Of a stretch of DNA of 64,000 bases, positions 11,232 to 21,298 are shown one piece after another (the first letter of the stretch is position 1; each line of letters opens with the position of its first letter). The stretch is from assembly GCA_003290165.1 (NCBI GenBank), contig QNQO01006228.1:124001-188000 (forward strand), in the 5' to 3' direction. Made by a program: the position numbers and the translations under genes. Below the pieces are notes generated by a model. The model saw only the letters and a list, made by a program, of their open reading frames with translations. It ran no database searches and was not told the origin of the DNA. The stretch is from Berberis thunbergii. Its lineage: Eukaryota; Streptophyta; Magnoliopsida; Ranunculales; Berberidaceae.

Positions 11232-11667
11232 TCAATCCAACTCCACTTCCCGCCTCGTTGGATGTTCCATCACAGCGAAAGATCCATCCGTGGGTGGTTT
11301 GTTTGATTTGCCCTTTCTCATTTTTGCTTTCTGGTTGTTGATCACAGTTGCATGTGAACTCAGCAATGAAATCTGCCAATGCTTGGGCTTTTATTGCGGT
11401 TCTGGCGGCATAGCTAATATCGAACTGTCAAAGCTCTATTGCCCATTTCACCATTCTTTCGAAAAGCTCTAGTTTGTGAAACACCGACTGAAGTGGTTGC
11501 TCGGTCATGACTATGATAGGATGCGCTTGGAAGTATGGTCGTAGCTTTCTCGAAAACATGATCAGGGCAAATGCCAGTTTCTCTAGTGTCGAATAGTTGA
11601 TCTTTGCATCTGCAAGTGTTTTGGTGATGTAATATACTGATTTTTGTGCGCCCTTTTTCCTCCCGTA

Positions 11668-12792
11668 TTAGCTTGAACTTATTGCATGGTTAGATATAGA
11701 TAAATATAAATACAATGCTTTCCCCGTGCTCGATTTTATCAGTGGTGATGTGCTCCCCATATATGTTTTTAGGCTTTGAAAAGCTTTCTCGCACTCTGCA
11801 TTCCACTCGAATGTCTTGTTTCCTTTCAAAATTTTGAAGAAAGGTAGTAGACATTTGTCTAAGGATTTGGAAATGAATCTATTCAAAGCCGTTATTATTC
11901 CATAAAGACTTTGTACACCCTTTATGTTTGTTGGTGGCTGGATGTTGAAAAGTGCATGTATTATCTTTTTGTTGGCTTCACTTCTTTTATTAACCATGTA
12001 TCCGAGGAATTTTCCTGTTTCTACTCCAAATGTGCACTTCTCCGAATTTAGTTTCATTTTGAACTTTTGCAGTTGGGAGAAGGTCTGCTCGAGATCTTTG
12101 ATGCAATATGTTTGGCGTGAGATCTTGACAAGCACGTCATTGATGTAAACTTCCATCGTTTGATCTTTGAACATTCTGTTCACCAGTCATTGGCATGTGG
12201 CTTCCACGTTCTTTAATTCGAAGGGCATTACCCGATAGTGGTATGTACCTCTTTCCATTATAAAAGATGTATTTTCTTGATTGGGAAGGTACATTTGTAT
12301 ATGATTATACTCAAAGTACGCATCCATAAAGCTCAGAAATTTGTGTCAAACCGTTGCATCCACTATCTGGTCTATTCGTGGAAGTGGGAAACCGTCTTTT
12401 GGGCAGGCTTTGTTCAGATCGGTTTAATCCACACATACCCTCCACTTTCCATTCATTTTCTTGACTAAAACTGTGTTGGCTAATCAATTCGGGTAGTGCG
12501 CTTATCTAATCATCCCTGCATTAAGGCGGCGGTGCACTTCCTCATTTATTACTTGATTATGTTCTGGAGCCACTAGCCTTCTTTTTTGTCGAGCCAGGTT
12601 TTTGTTCGGGTTGACTTGTAATTTGTGGGTAATGATAGACATGTCTATTTCCACCATGTCCTTCATCGTCCATGCAAAAATGTCATGATTATCTTTCAGC
12701 AATTGGATTAGTTTCCTGGCGATCTTTGGGTGAATCTTTGTGCCAATCCGAATGACTTTATCTTCTTCATCGTCCAGGTAGACCATAATCAT
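11668..12792 (-). pseudogene. Tat-like reverse transcriptase remnant
   Basis: Two open blocks. 12792-12502 is the RT leader (H-D-I-F-A-W motif, then H-x-L-x-V-N-P). 12183-11668 is the palm and connection, with V-Y-I-N-D in place of the catalytic Y-x-D-D box, then K-C-x-F-G-V and K-F-L-G-Y-M-V. The sequence between is interrupted by stops and carries fragments of the central RT motifs. Changing the first Asp of the YxDD box to Asn would abolish polymerisation, apart from the frame lesions. Confidence 0.8.
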
Positions 12793-13020
12793 TTCTTCTT
12801 TCGATTGTCCAGTGTTTGGTCGATCCCTTGGACTGGTTGGGGTCGTATTATCATCTGGGAGGTCGGGTCTTATCTGACCAGGTTGTTGTGGAGGCTCCTC
12901 CGGCCGTTGCAGTAATTGCTATTTGGGTGGAGCTTTTATTGTGGCGTAATGACACTCGTGGGCTGCTGGTTGGTCTCATTTGATTATTTTGATGCCATTG
13001 TCAGTATGGTACTTCAAGCG

Positions 13021-13254
13021 CTAGTGCATGGTTGAGGATATAGCCCCCATTTTGTGTATCCAAGGCCTTTCGAGTAGCATGTTGTACGCAGGTAGGGCAT
13101 CGACAACAAGGAAGTCCATCAATAATACTCGTTGTTTTCCTGGTTCTCCTGCTTCAACTAGCAGTTGGATTATCCCTAGCGAGTGACATTGTTCTCTGCT
13201 GAAACCCACCGTTGGTTGATCGTTAAGTGAGAGCATCTCGTCAGTGACCCACAT
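13021..13254 (-). pseudogene. Retropepsin C-terminal fragment of the Tat-like element
   Basis: The 77-codon open frame contains F-L-V-V-D-A-L-P-A-Y-N and L-L-E-R-P-W-I-H, the conserved C-terminal part of Ty3/gypsy aspartic proteases ('Y-N-x-I-L-G-R-x-W-L' in intact copies). The catalytic D-x-G segment is not present in the open part, so this is a fragment. Confidence 0.7.
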
Positions 13255-13514
13255 CCTTTAGAATGTTGTTAGGTACATGAGGTAAGATGAGCTACCCGTC
13301 AGTGAATCATTGTATTTTGTTGCTCCCTACTTTCTGGCACGGTTGGCCCGTCGGTCCTTGCAGGATCAGATCATGAGATGGGTTGCGTTAATCATTGCTA
13401 GATTGAGAGTCTGTAGAGTGTTCCATATGTTTTGATAACCTCTTGATCGTTGATAAGATTTTAGTGAGTTTTGTTACTATGGATTTTCTTTTCAAAAAGG
13501 AAGCTTGTTTTTCC

Positions 13515-13531
13515 CCACGGTGGCACCAAAC
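13515..13531 (-). other. Primer-binding site of the Tat-like element
   Basis: On the minus strand TTTGGTGCCACCGTGGG directly follows the LTR end TGCATCA (one spacer base). It resembles the TGGCGCC-type sites used by Tat and Athila elements, with substitutions. Confidence 0.5.
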
Positions 13532-14068
13532 TGATGCATCCAAATCTCGTCCTACCGAGAGTTTGACCAACAAAACAGATGCTAGACTGCCAAAGACCAC
13601 TTCTTTGTGGCTGAAGGCACTCCGATGCTTAAGTCAACAACTCTGATGAAGAAGGAAGTAAACCCTGACAAAACTCAGTTAAAGTTGCATACCTTTGTCG
13701 ATTGTTCCTTTTACCTTATATAATGGTTGCCGTTAATTCTTTGTGTTACTTAAGCATGTGATGCGCAACGGAGGGAGACGTTTTTCAGAACCGTCTCCTC
13801 CTTTATGAGGACACGTCCATGGAGGTGTAACTCCCTCCACGACTCTTTTCTTATGCAACATTTCTCTTATTTATGAGAAAACTTGTTCGGGCCTAGATTT
13901 GGGCCTTAGTTATGACTTCTTCTGATGGTTCATGTTTGGGTTTTTATGATTGGTTTTACCCTATTTGGGTTTTATGAGCTGGTCCGATTTTGGGATGCCT
14001 GATCCTCGTAATGGATGATTTCTGCCACGTGTATGACTATGATGACAATCTATTTTGAAGTATCATTA
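13532..14068 (-). repeat. 5' LTR of the Tat-like element
   Basis: About 537 bp, TGATGCATCC at the inner edge and TATCATTA at the outer edge (the CA end has mutated to TA; the 3' LTR keeps TATCATCA). It has 'ttatataatgg' near 13720 as a possible promoter element read on the minus strand. The many single-base differences from the other LTR imply an old insertion. Confidence 0.88.
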
Positions 14069-14119
14069 GTTGTTGTTGAAGTTACTTATAGTTTGTTTGC
14101 ATAATTTTTCCTGGAACAG

Positions 14120-15120
14120 ATAGAAAAAGTGGTGGATGAACAAGGTATGAATTTTGAGTTTCCATTTGTTAGGTTCTAAGAATCTATACAAGTTTTATGT
14201 CTATATTCTTGGTCTTAAAGTTGTTTTAGTTGTTTTTGTATGTTAACAACTTCTTCAATGTAGTCAAAAATCCATTAGTGTTTTTATTTTGATGACGAGC
14301 ATGTCGTGTGGGGCCATGATTGCATTAGGTATAGTTAAATTACACGCATCTTGATTTGTATGGAAAAATGTAATTGTGGTTCTTTAGTTATCGTGGGAAG
14401 GTTGGGTTTCTGATTTATCTAGGTGTTGTATTAGGAAGCCATCTAATGCAAGATTTGGCATTTTATTTATTTTGTCTTCCGTGGTATTAGTTTATTTTTA
14501 TTTTTTATTTTTTGCATCATTATTGCCATTTTGTTGAATTCCTAGATTTGAAGTTTGAGTAGACGTTTTTGGGCACAACTGATTTCCACACCATTTTTCA
14601 ATGAAATACGCCATCTCAAACAAACACTTGATGACCATTTCCGTGCAAAGGTATCAAATCATTTCATGATGATGTCTCATTCATATGCATTATCAAACAA
14701 CAATTAGTCTCTGGCATATCTAATTGAGCCTCATATATGTACAGTGGAAAGTGTTTGGTGCCAGTGGGTATCGGGGATGATGATCAATGCATTGAAGATG
14801 ACTTCACTGCATGGTGAGTTAAAAACTCCATCACGTTCTTAGATATTTGTAGACCGACTTATTTCTATTCTTTCTCATCATCCTATTTTTTCTTTGTCAT
14901 ATATTTTAGAAGAGAATTGGTGTGGCCTGAATTGGATCAGCTGCTTTGTGATGAAGATGATGCAACAATTGTCACTACTGCTTATACTACTGTTGTCCTT
15001 GAGTACCGAGTTATATTTTATGATCCTAAAGATGCATTGGAATAGGAAAATAACCAGAGTAATGCAAATGGCATGTTGTGTATGATGTTAACCATCCATG
15101 CATGTCACAAAGAAAATTAG
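14120..15120 (+). pseudogene. NADPH-cytochrome P450 reductase exon remnants
   Basis: Three exon-like blocks match the FMN-domain/linker region of plant P450 reductase. 14120-14144 reads I-E-K-V-V-D-E-Q between AG and GT. 14745-14813 reads L-V-P-V-G-I-G-D-D-D-Q-C-I-E-D-D-F-T-A, then GT. 14910 onward reads R-E-L-V-W-P-E-L-D-Q-L-L and continues to V-L-E-Y-R-V. Intact enzymes have G-L-G-D-D-D-Q-C-I-E-D-D-F-x-x-W-R in this order. Here the codon across the second junction would read TGA instead of TGG, a TAG follows 'K-D-A-L-E' near 15043, and the frame shifts after it (V-Y-D-V-N-H-P-C still readable). The FAD and NADPH domains are absent. The family passes electrons from NADPH to ER P450s. Confidence 0.75.
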
Positions 15121-15157
15121 TCCTCCATGTTAGAAGTGATTATAACGAAGTTAGAGA

Positions 15158-15228
15158 TATGAACTTGAGGTTGAATTTAATGAGGCTAGTAATATGAACT
15201 TGAGGTTGAATTTAACGAGGGTAGAAAT
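15158..15228. repeat. 35-bp tandem duplication
   Basis: The block 'tatgaacttgaggttgaat' with its following bases occurs at 15158 and again at 15193, with few changes. It lies just downstream of the P450 reductase remnant. Confidence 0.75.
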
Positions 15229-15497
15229 TTTGTAAGTGGCCAATTGTCTGTTGTAGCAATCCACATGGATGGGAAATCATGCTTGCAAACTTTTAGTGAA
15301 TATCGAATCTTCTTTATTCCATAACCTTGATGTTACAACAACAATTCAATGAAAAAATTTATCTATCGATCATTTCCCTTGTTATTGTCTATAGTTGTTG
15401 GCTCTACTTCTTGAAATGAATTTATTTTGTGAGTTTCCATTGAATTAATTTTATGCATGTGAGGCGGCTCAACTTTTCAAATCTAAAACCTTGATGG

Positions 15498-16228
15498 TGT
15501 AAGGAAAATACTAGCTAAGGCAAATAATTCCAACACAAGTTCTGAACCTAGTTGGTGAAAGTGAATGGCTAAAACGCTATGCAAGTAATAGCAAACAATA
15601 AGCAATATGCAGAAAATAAAGATGATGCCCAAATTTACATGGTTCGGCTATGCCTACTCCACGGACGACGACTTTGTAACTATTCTACTGATATGGAAAC
15701 ACTTACTTAAAGATTACAATGTTGTCAGCAACAATCATTGAGATTACCCAATCTCAAGCAAACAATGCCACTAAAAGTTTGACGAAACTCGCAAACGAAA
15801 ACACCCGAAATCACCCGATTCCAGTTCTTATACTTGGTTACTGTTTCATGCTGCATACATACCGAATCACGCCAAATTCACAGCCTATTTCACGTCATGC
15901 TCGCAGCCAATTTCACGCCATCTTGCTGCCCATTTCACGCAACCTCTTTCACATTGCGTATGCTGCCCTGTTTTAGTTGTGTGCGTGTTGCTAATTCATG
16001 TTGTATTTGCTTATTTTAGTTTATTGTTGTATGTTTGCTTTAAAGGCATAAGAGAAGGACTTTGAGTCCCACACAAATTGGGAGCCACAAAGGAATCATC
16101 CTTGTCCAACTCTTCCCAATAAATTGGGAACCAATCACACAAGGATTTGAGTCCTTATTTGTAAATGACTCTAACTTTGATTCTTCCACAATCACACAAG
16201 GTCTTTGAGTCTTTGTCATTGTCTCACA
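15498..16228 (-). repeat. 3' LTR of the Tnt1-like copia element
   Basis: TGTAAGGAAAATAC at one end, GTCTCACA at the other. It aligns throughout with 20556-21298. An ORF over 15719-15976 is not supported as a gene. Confidence 0.9.
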
Positions 16229-16381
16229 ATCTCTACATCGGCGAACAATTTCAGGCCACCACACAAGCATCACAAACAACCACATAAGCGTCTCCACCTT
16301 CGCATGAAAAATTGCCAAGACCCACTCAGTCAGAGAATCGTCGTCATGCCCCTAAGGGCCCTGCCCCTTGAGGCGTTAACA

Positions 16382-16759
16382 CTAAGAAAGCTTGATCAAA
16401 TTGAGACAATGCTCCAACTTGATCACTGGAACTATTTTTGTCAACATATCAATTGGATTGTCTTGAGTACTCACATTCTTCAAGAAAATCATCCCATCCT
16501 CGATGACATCCCTTAGAAAATGATACCGCACATCAATGTGCTTTGTCCGGGCATGATGAACCTGGTTCTTAGCCAAATGGATAGCATTCTGACTGTCACA
16601 TAACACTATCACATCATCCTGAGTAACACCCAAATCACTAACCAAGCCTCGAAGCCAAATGACTTCTTTCACCGCCTTTGATAGAGCGATGAACTCTGCT
16701 TCAGTAGTAGACAATGCAACTGTAGACTGTAACTGAGACTTCCAGCTCATCGGACCCAT
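16382..16759 (-). pseudogene. Copia RNase H domain
   Basis: A 125-codon open block with the hallmark [10 protein letters not shown] (catalytic Glu), then [10 protein letters not shown] (catalytic Asp), and [14 protein letters not shown], the conserved C-terminal motif of copia RNase H. It ends about 150 bp before the 3' LTR and follows RT on the same strand. Confidence 0.85.
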
Positions 16760-16855
16760 CGCTAATGTAAAACAATAACCTGTAGTTGATCGACGCCTAT
16801 CAAGATCACCAGCATAATCCGAATCAACATAACTTCAGATCATATTTGACACATC

Positions 16856-17933
16856 TCATTTCTCATATACTAAACCAACATGCAGCGTACCCCGAAGATA
16901 TCTCAATATCCACTTCACTGCCTGCCAATGTTGTTTTCTAGGGTTTGACATAAACCTACTAACCAGACTGACTGCATGAGCGATATCCGAATGTGTGCAA
17001 ATCATGGCATACATAAGACTACAAACTGCACTAGCATAGGGAACATGGGACATGTATTCCCTCTCATCCTTTGTGCTAGGAGACATCTTACCCGAGAACT
17101 TAAAGTGAACAACCAAAGGAATACTTACCGGCTTAGACGTATCCATGTCAAAATGGTGAAAAACCTTCGCTAAGTATTGTTTCCGTGACAATGTTAGTCT
17201 GCTCTTTTTTCTATCTCTCACTATCTCCATCCCAAGTATCTTCTTCGCTGAACCAAGATCTTTCATCTCAAACTCCATGCTAAGTTTCAACTTCAATTTA
17301 TCAATTTCTTTCATGCTTTTTGCAGCAATGAGCATGTCATCAACATAAAGTAAGAAAAACATGAAAGAGTCATCCTTGAGCTTCTATGTGAATACACAAG
17401 GATCATACTTACTCCTCGCATATCCCTGCTTAATCATACAAGTATCAAACCTCTTGTACCACTGCCTTGAAGATTGCTTCAACCCATACAGTGTTTTTTT
17501 TCAATTTGCATACCTTTTCTTCCTTACCAACGACAACATATCCATCGGGCTGAGACATGTATATGCTCTCCTCCAAATCTCCATGCAAGAAAGTGGTCTT
17601 GACATCAAGTTGCTCGAGCTCTAAGTCAAATTGCACTGCTAAAGCCAAAAGAATTCGGATAGAAGTGTGTTTTACCACCGAAAAGAATACTTCATTGTAG
17701 TCCACACCTTCTTGCTGTGCATATTCTTTAGCCACCAATCTTGCATTGCATCGTATACCTATACAAGTACCCCTGGAATCTGGAATTTCATCTTTCAGTG
17801 TGAAAACCCACTTACACCCAATTGGTCTTTTCCGTTTAGGGAGTTTCACAAGCTCCCATGTATGATTCTTCTGAAGAGATAACATCTCCTCATCCAAAGC
17901 TTCCTTCCACTCTTCTCTGTGAACACTTTGCAA
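16856..17933 (-). pseudogene. Copia reverse transcriptase remnant
   Basis: 17933-17445 covers the RT start (W-x-x-A-x-x-E-E-M, then G-C-K-W-V-F, A-R-L-V-A-K-E-Y, and Q-L-D-V-K-T-T-F-L-H-G). 17362-16856 covers the catalytic box Y-V-D-D-M-L-I, then M-K-D-L-G, S-V-P-Y-A-S-A-type sequence (here H-V-P-Y-A-S-A-V) and W-I-L-R-Y-L-R-G-T. About 80 bases between the blocks are out of frame. The YVDD box itself is intact. Confidence 0.87.
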
Positions 17934-18077
17934 AGCCTGCGTATATGTGGTAGGAACATCATCATAACCATCAAGAACTGAGAATGTGCAAGCTGCGCCA
18001 TCCTCATAGCCAAATCTAAGTGGTGCACGTCTGACTCTAGGTTTTCTGCTTGCTGCTACAGACGGTGTTTGTAACTA

Positions 18078-19569
18078 TTAAACTTGTTGTTGTGTAGGAT
18101 CCATGTCCCCATCAATAAAAACCTCATCTTCTGCCACTATCTCATTAGGCATCATATTTGTATCACTTCTTCCCTCAGTAGAAGAAATATCACGCTCTGT
18201 ATGAGATCTAGGAGCTCCAAACTCCATCTGTAGAGAATCTCCATCATCCTCATCTTCATCATAGCTATCACCCCTCCAAATAGGGGAGCCATCTTTGCAT
18301 GTCTCACACATTGCCTGTAACAAAGCCTCCTCCTGAAATTTTACATCTCGACTTATCACAAACTTTTGCAAGTCAGGGCACCATAATCTATACCCTTTCA
18401 CATTATCTGGATAACCGAGAAAAATAGCTTTCCCGACCCTTACTCCAATTTTATCATCCCTAACATGAAAATATGCTGGACAACCAAATATTTTCAAGCT
18501 AGAATAATCTGAAGAAATACCAGACCATACCGCCATAGGAATATGAGACTCAATAGCTGATGAAGGAGAGCGGTTAATGAGATAGCATGCTGTGTTTATT
18601 GCTTAAGCACACCAAATCCTGCCCAAACTGCATTGGACAACATGCACCGTGCTCTCTCCAACATGGTACGGTTCATCCGCTTTGCTACCTCGTTCTGCTG
18701 TGGTGTCGACTTCACTGTGAAATGTTTTCTAATGCCATGTTCCAAACAAAACTACTTCAAGAGATCCTCGGTATACTCACCGCCACTGTCAGATCTAACT
18801 ACTTTGATCACCTTTCCAGTTTGTTTATCAATCATAGATTTCCACTTCTTGAAGATATCAGTGACTTCATTTTTATGTTTCATGGTATACACCCATACTT
18901 TCTGGCTGAAGTCATCGATAAAAGACACAAAATACCTGGAACCCCCTCTTAGATGCGATTCTAGAGGGTCTCCAAACATCAGCGTGGATGTATCCACAAT
19001 CCCCATGGTGTTATGAGTAGCATCACTAAAACTGACTCTGCACTACTTCCCATAGATGCAATGTTCACAGAAATCCAATTTTGCCATTTTATCACCACCA
19101 AGCAAGCCCCACTTTCTAAAGTTCTTAGTCCACCCTCACCTACATGCCTTAATCGCATGTGCCATAACTGTGTGAACGTCAAGCTTTTCTCATCAACAAC
19201 TGTAGAAATTAGAGCTCCACCTTCAACTTTACTGCTTTGAAGGAAATACAAATTGGAATGCCTAACCACTATCATAAGCAACCTGTCACCAAAATAAACA
19301 CTACAATACCCATTCTCACCAATATACTTGTAGCCCTGAGCTTCAAGCACCCCAAGAGAAATCGACCCCTTTGAAAGAGTTGGAACATGACGTACCTTGG
19401 TAAGCTGTCTACATGACCCATCTGCCAACTGGAATTTGACTGTACCAACACCCATTGTATTGCAAGGCCGAGAGTCACCCATTTTAACTGAACTGTCATT
19501 GACCTTGCTATAAGTTCTGAACCATTCCCTTACGAGATACATAAGATACGAAGCTCCCGCATCCGACAT
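18078..19569 (-). pseudogene. Copia protease end, GAG-pre-integrase and integrase remnant
   Basis: 19569-18979 begins near the protease (D-A-G-A-S-Y, a degraded D-S-G-A-S) and carries L-W-H-M-R-L-R-H, the GAG-pre-integrase motif. 19006-18752 has F-I-D-D-F-S-Q-K-V-W-V-Y and V-R-S-D-S-G-G-E-Y, with the second catalytic Asp kept. 18536-18078 has the integrase tail F-G-C-P-A-Y and F-L-G-Y. At least three frame breaks separate the blocks. Confidence 0.82.
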
Positions 19570-19715
19570 TCAACCTTCATACAAATGGTCATAAGATTTT
19601 GCCATCAGTGCATGTGCTAAGTCACCCCCGATTAGAATATCATCTACCACATTCAGTGTCTCAACAAGATTCACTACGCCCTTACTCTCATTCTCTTACT
19701 TATTGTGATATCCTT

Positions 19716-20554
19716 CTAGTCTGGACGATCCCTTATGTAATGGCTTTTGTGCTTACATTTGTGAGATTCAACCTTAGACATATATCTGCCTTTTGATTTA
19801 GACCGATTCCTTCTGTAGTTGTTCCTCTTGTAATTTCTTCCCCTTGTTACCGAAAGACCACGTGCTTGAACCTCCTTATTCGAAGCATTCTTTCTGGAAG
19901 CTTTTGCAAGTACAACTTGAATAATATCACTAAACACAAATTTTTCTTCTTCAATGTTGTCATCTGATCAACAAACGATTCCCATTCCGGTAACAAAGAA
20001 ATTAACAAGAATAATGCTTTCTGACTATCTTCAAATTTAGCTCCCAAGATAACACAATCTGAATGTAAACATTCAAATTCATTTATGTGATCAGTCATGA
20101 GTTTACTTGGTTGCAACCTGAAAGTGAAAAGCTTCTTCGGTAGGTACATCACACTCATCTGATCATTCTGAAGATACATAGCCTGAAGCTTATTCCAAAT
20201 ACCCTGAGCCATCATCTCATCAATGAAGTTGTAAGCCACATTACTAGAAAGACACAAACGAATCGTACTACATGCTTTTTGATCCATTTTACTCCACTTC
20301 TCAATAACCTCAACCGTCGCATCATCTGATGATGGTTTCTTTTTCTCATCTATTGCATCAATCTAATCCAAACTAACAAGAATATCTTTACAATCCATCT
20401 GCCAAGCTTTAAAACTGTTTCTACCCTTGAATCGAACAATGTCGAACCCATGGACTTTCACATAGCCATCATCATGCGATGAAGAAAACCTTTCAGCCAT
20501 TTTATTTGACACATTCAAAGCACAATCACCAAACAACTGGCGCTCTAATACCAC
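19716..20554 (-). pseudogene. Copia gag remnant
   Basis: 20554-20363 starts the polyprotein (F-x-G-R-N-S-F-K-A-W-Q-x-x-C-K-D motif). 20287-19847 holds W-N-K-L-Q-A-M-Y-L and H-I-N-E-F, typical of copia gag (UBN2-type). Around 19750-19730 a degraded zinc knuckle (C-K-H-K-S-H-Y-I-R-D) lacks its first cysteine. Gag packages element RNA into virus-like particles. Confidence 0.75.
20542..20553 (-). other. Copia primer-binding site (initiator tRNA-Met)
   Basis: The minus strand reads TGGTATTAGAGC, one base from the common plant site TGGTATCAGAGC. It lies two bases from the 5' LTR end. Confidence 0.8.
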
Positions 20555-20555
20555 T

Positions 20556-21298
20556 TGTAAGGGAAATACTAGCTAAGGCAAATAATTTCAACACAACTCC
20601 TAGACCTAGTTGATGAAATTGAATGGCTAAAACATTATGCAAGTAATAACAAACAACAAGCAATATGAAAAAAATAAAGATGACACCAAGATTTATGTGG
20701 TTCGGCTTTGCCTACTCCATGGACGACGACTCTGTAATATTTTATTGTTATGGAAACACTTACTTGAAGATTACAACGTTGTCAAGCAACGATCCTTGAG
20801 ATTACCCAATCTCAAGCAAACAATACCACCAAAAGTTTTACGAAACTCACAAACGAAGAACACCCGAAATCACCCGATTACAATCCTTCTACTTGGCTAC
20901 TGTTTCATGCTGCACACACACTGAATCATGGCAAAGTCGTAGCCTATTTCACTTTGTGCTCGCAGCTAGTTTCATGCCATCTTGCTGCCCGTTTCACGCC
21001 GAGTTCGCGACCTCTTTCACACTGCGTATGCTGCCTTGTTTTAGCTGTGCGCGTGTTGCTAATTCACATTGTATTTGCATATTTCAATCTGTTGTTGTAT
21101 GCTTGCTTTAAAGAGAGGGACTTTGACTCCCACACAAATTGGGAGCCACAAAGGAATCATCCTTGTCCAACTCTTCCCAATAAATTGGGAACCAATCACA
21201 CAAGCACACAAGGACTTTGAGTCCTTATTTGTGAAAAACTCTTACTTTGATTCTTCCACAATCACACAAGGTCTTTGAGTCCTTGTCATTGTCTCATA
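20556..21298 (-). repeat. 5' LTR of the Tnt1-like copia element
   Basis: TGTAAGGGAAATAC at the inner edge, GTCTCATA at the outer edge (the other LTR has GTCTCACA), then GATGG. Confidence 0.9.

Larger units (their letters stand above)
5652..14068 (-). mobile_element. Tat-like Ty3/gypsy retrotransposon, decayed, with antisense extra ORF
   Basis: Two LTRs bound an internal region of about 7 kb. Read on the minus strand, the order is 5' LTR (13532-14068), primer-binding site, protease end, RT, RNase H, integrase, then a long spacer carrying an ORF on the opposite strand, polypurine tract and 3' LTR (5652-6543). The 5-bp flanks are GTTAT at 5647-5651 and GTTGT at 14069-14073, a target duplication with one change. 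A gag gene is essentially missing: only about 280 bp separate the protease fragment from the 5' LTR. Pol is broken by many stops. PR-RT-RH-INT order fits Ty3/gypsy, and the antisense ORF points to the Tat lineage. Confidence 0.88.
15498..21298 (-). mobile_element. Ty1/copia retrotransposon (Tnt1-like), complete but decayed
   Basis: Two LTRs of about 730-743 bp flank a minus-strand gag-pol with order gag, protease, integrase, RT, RNase H, which defines Ty1/copia. The insertion is flanked by a perfect 5-bp target duplication GATGG (15493-15497 and 21299-21303). The primer site (20542-20553) is complementary to initiator tRNA-Met with one change. RT and gag wording (for example Y-V-D-D-M-L-I and K-D-L-G-x-A-x-x-I-L-G-M) resembles the Tnt1/Tork group. 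Many stops and shifts make it non-autonomous. Confidence 0.92.

Noticed and set aside
13388..13646. Open frames overlapping the 5' LTR edge and primer site
   Set aside because: They run through the primer-binding site and LTR; no gag motifs are present.
16205..19796. Plus-strand ORFs within the minus-strand copia element
   Set aside because: Antisense shadows of RT, RNase H and integrase.
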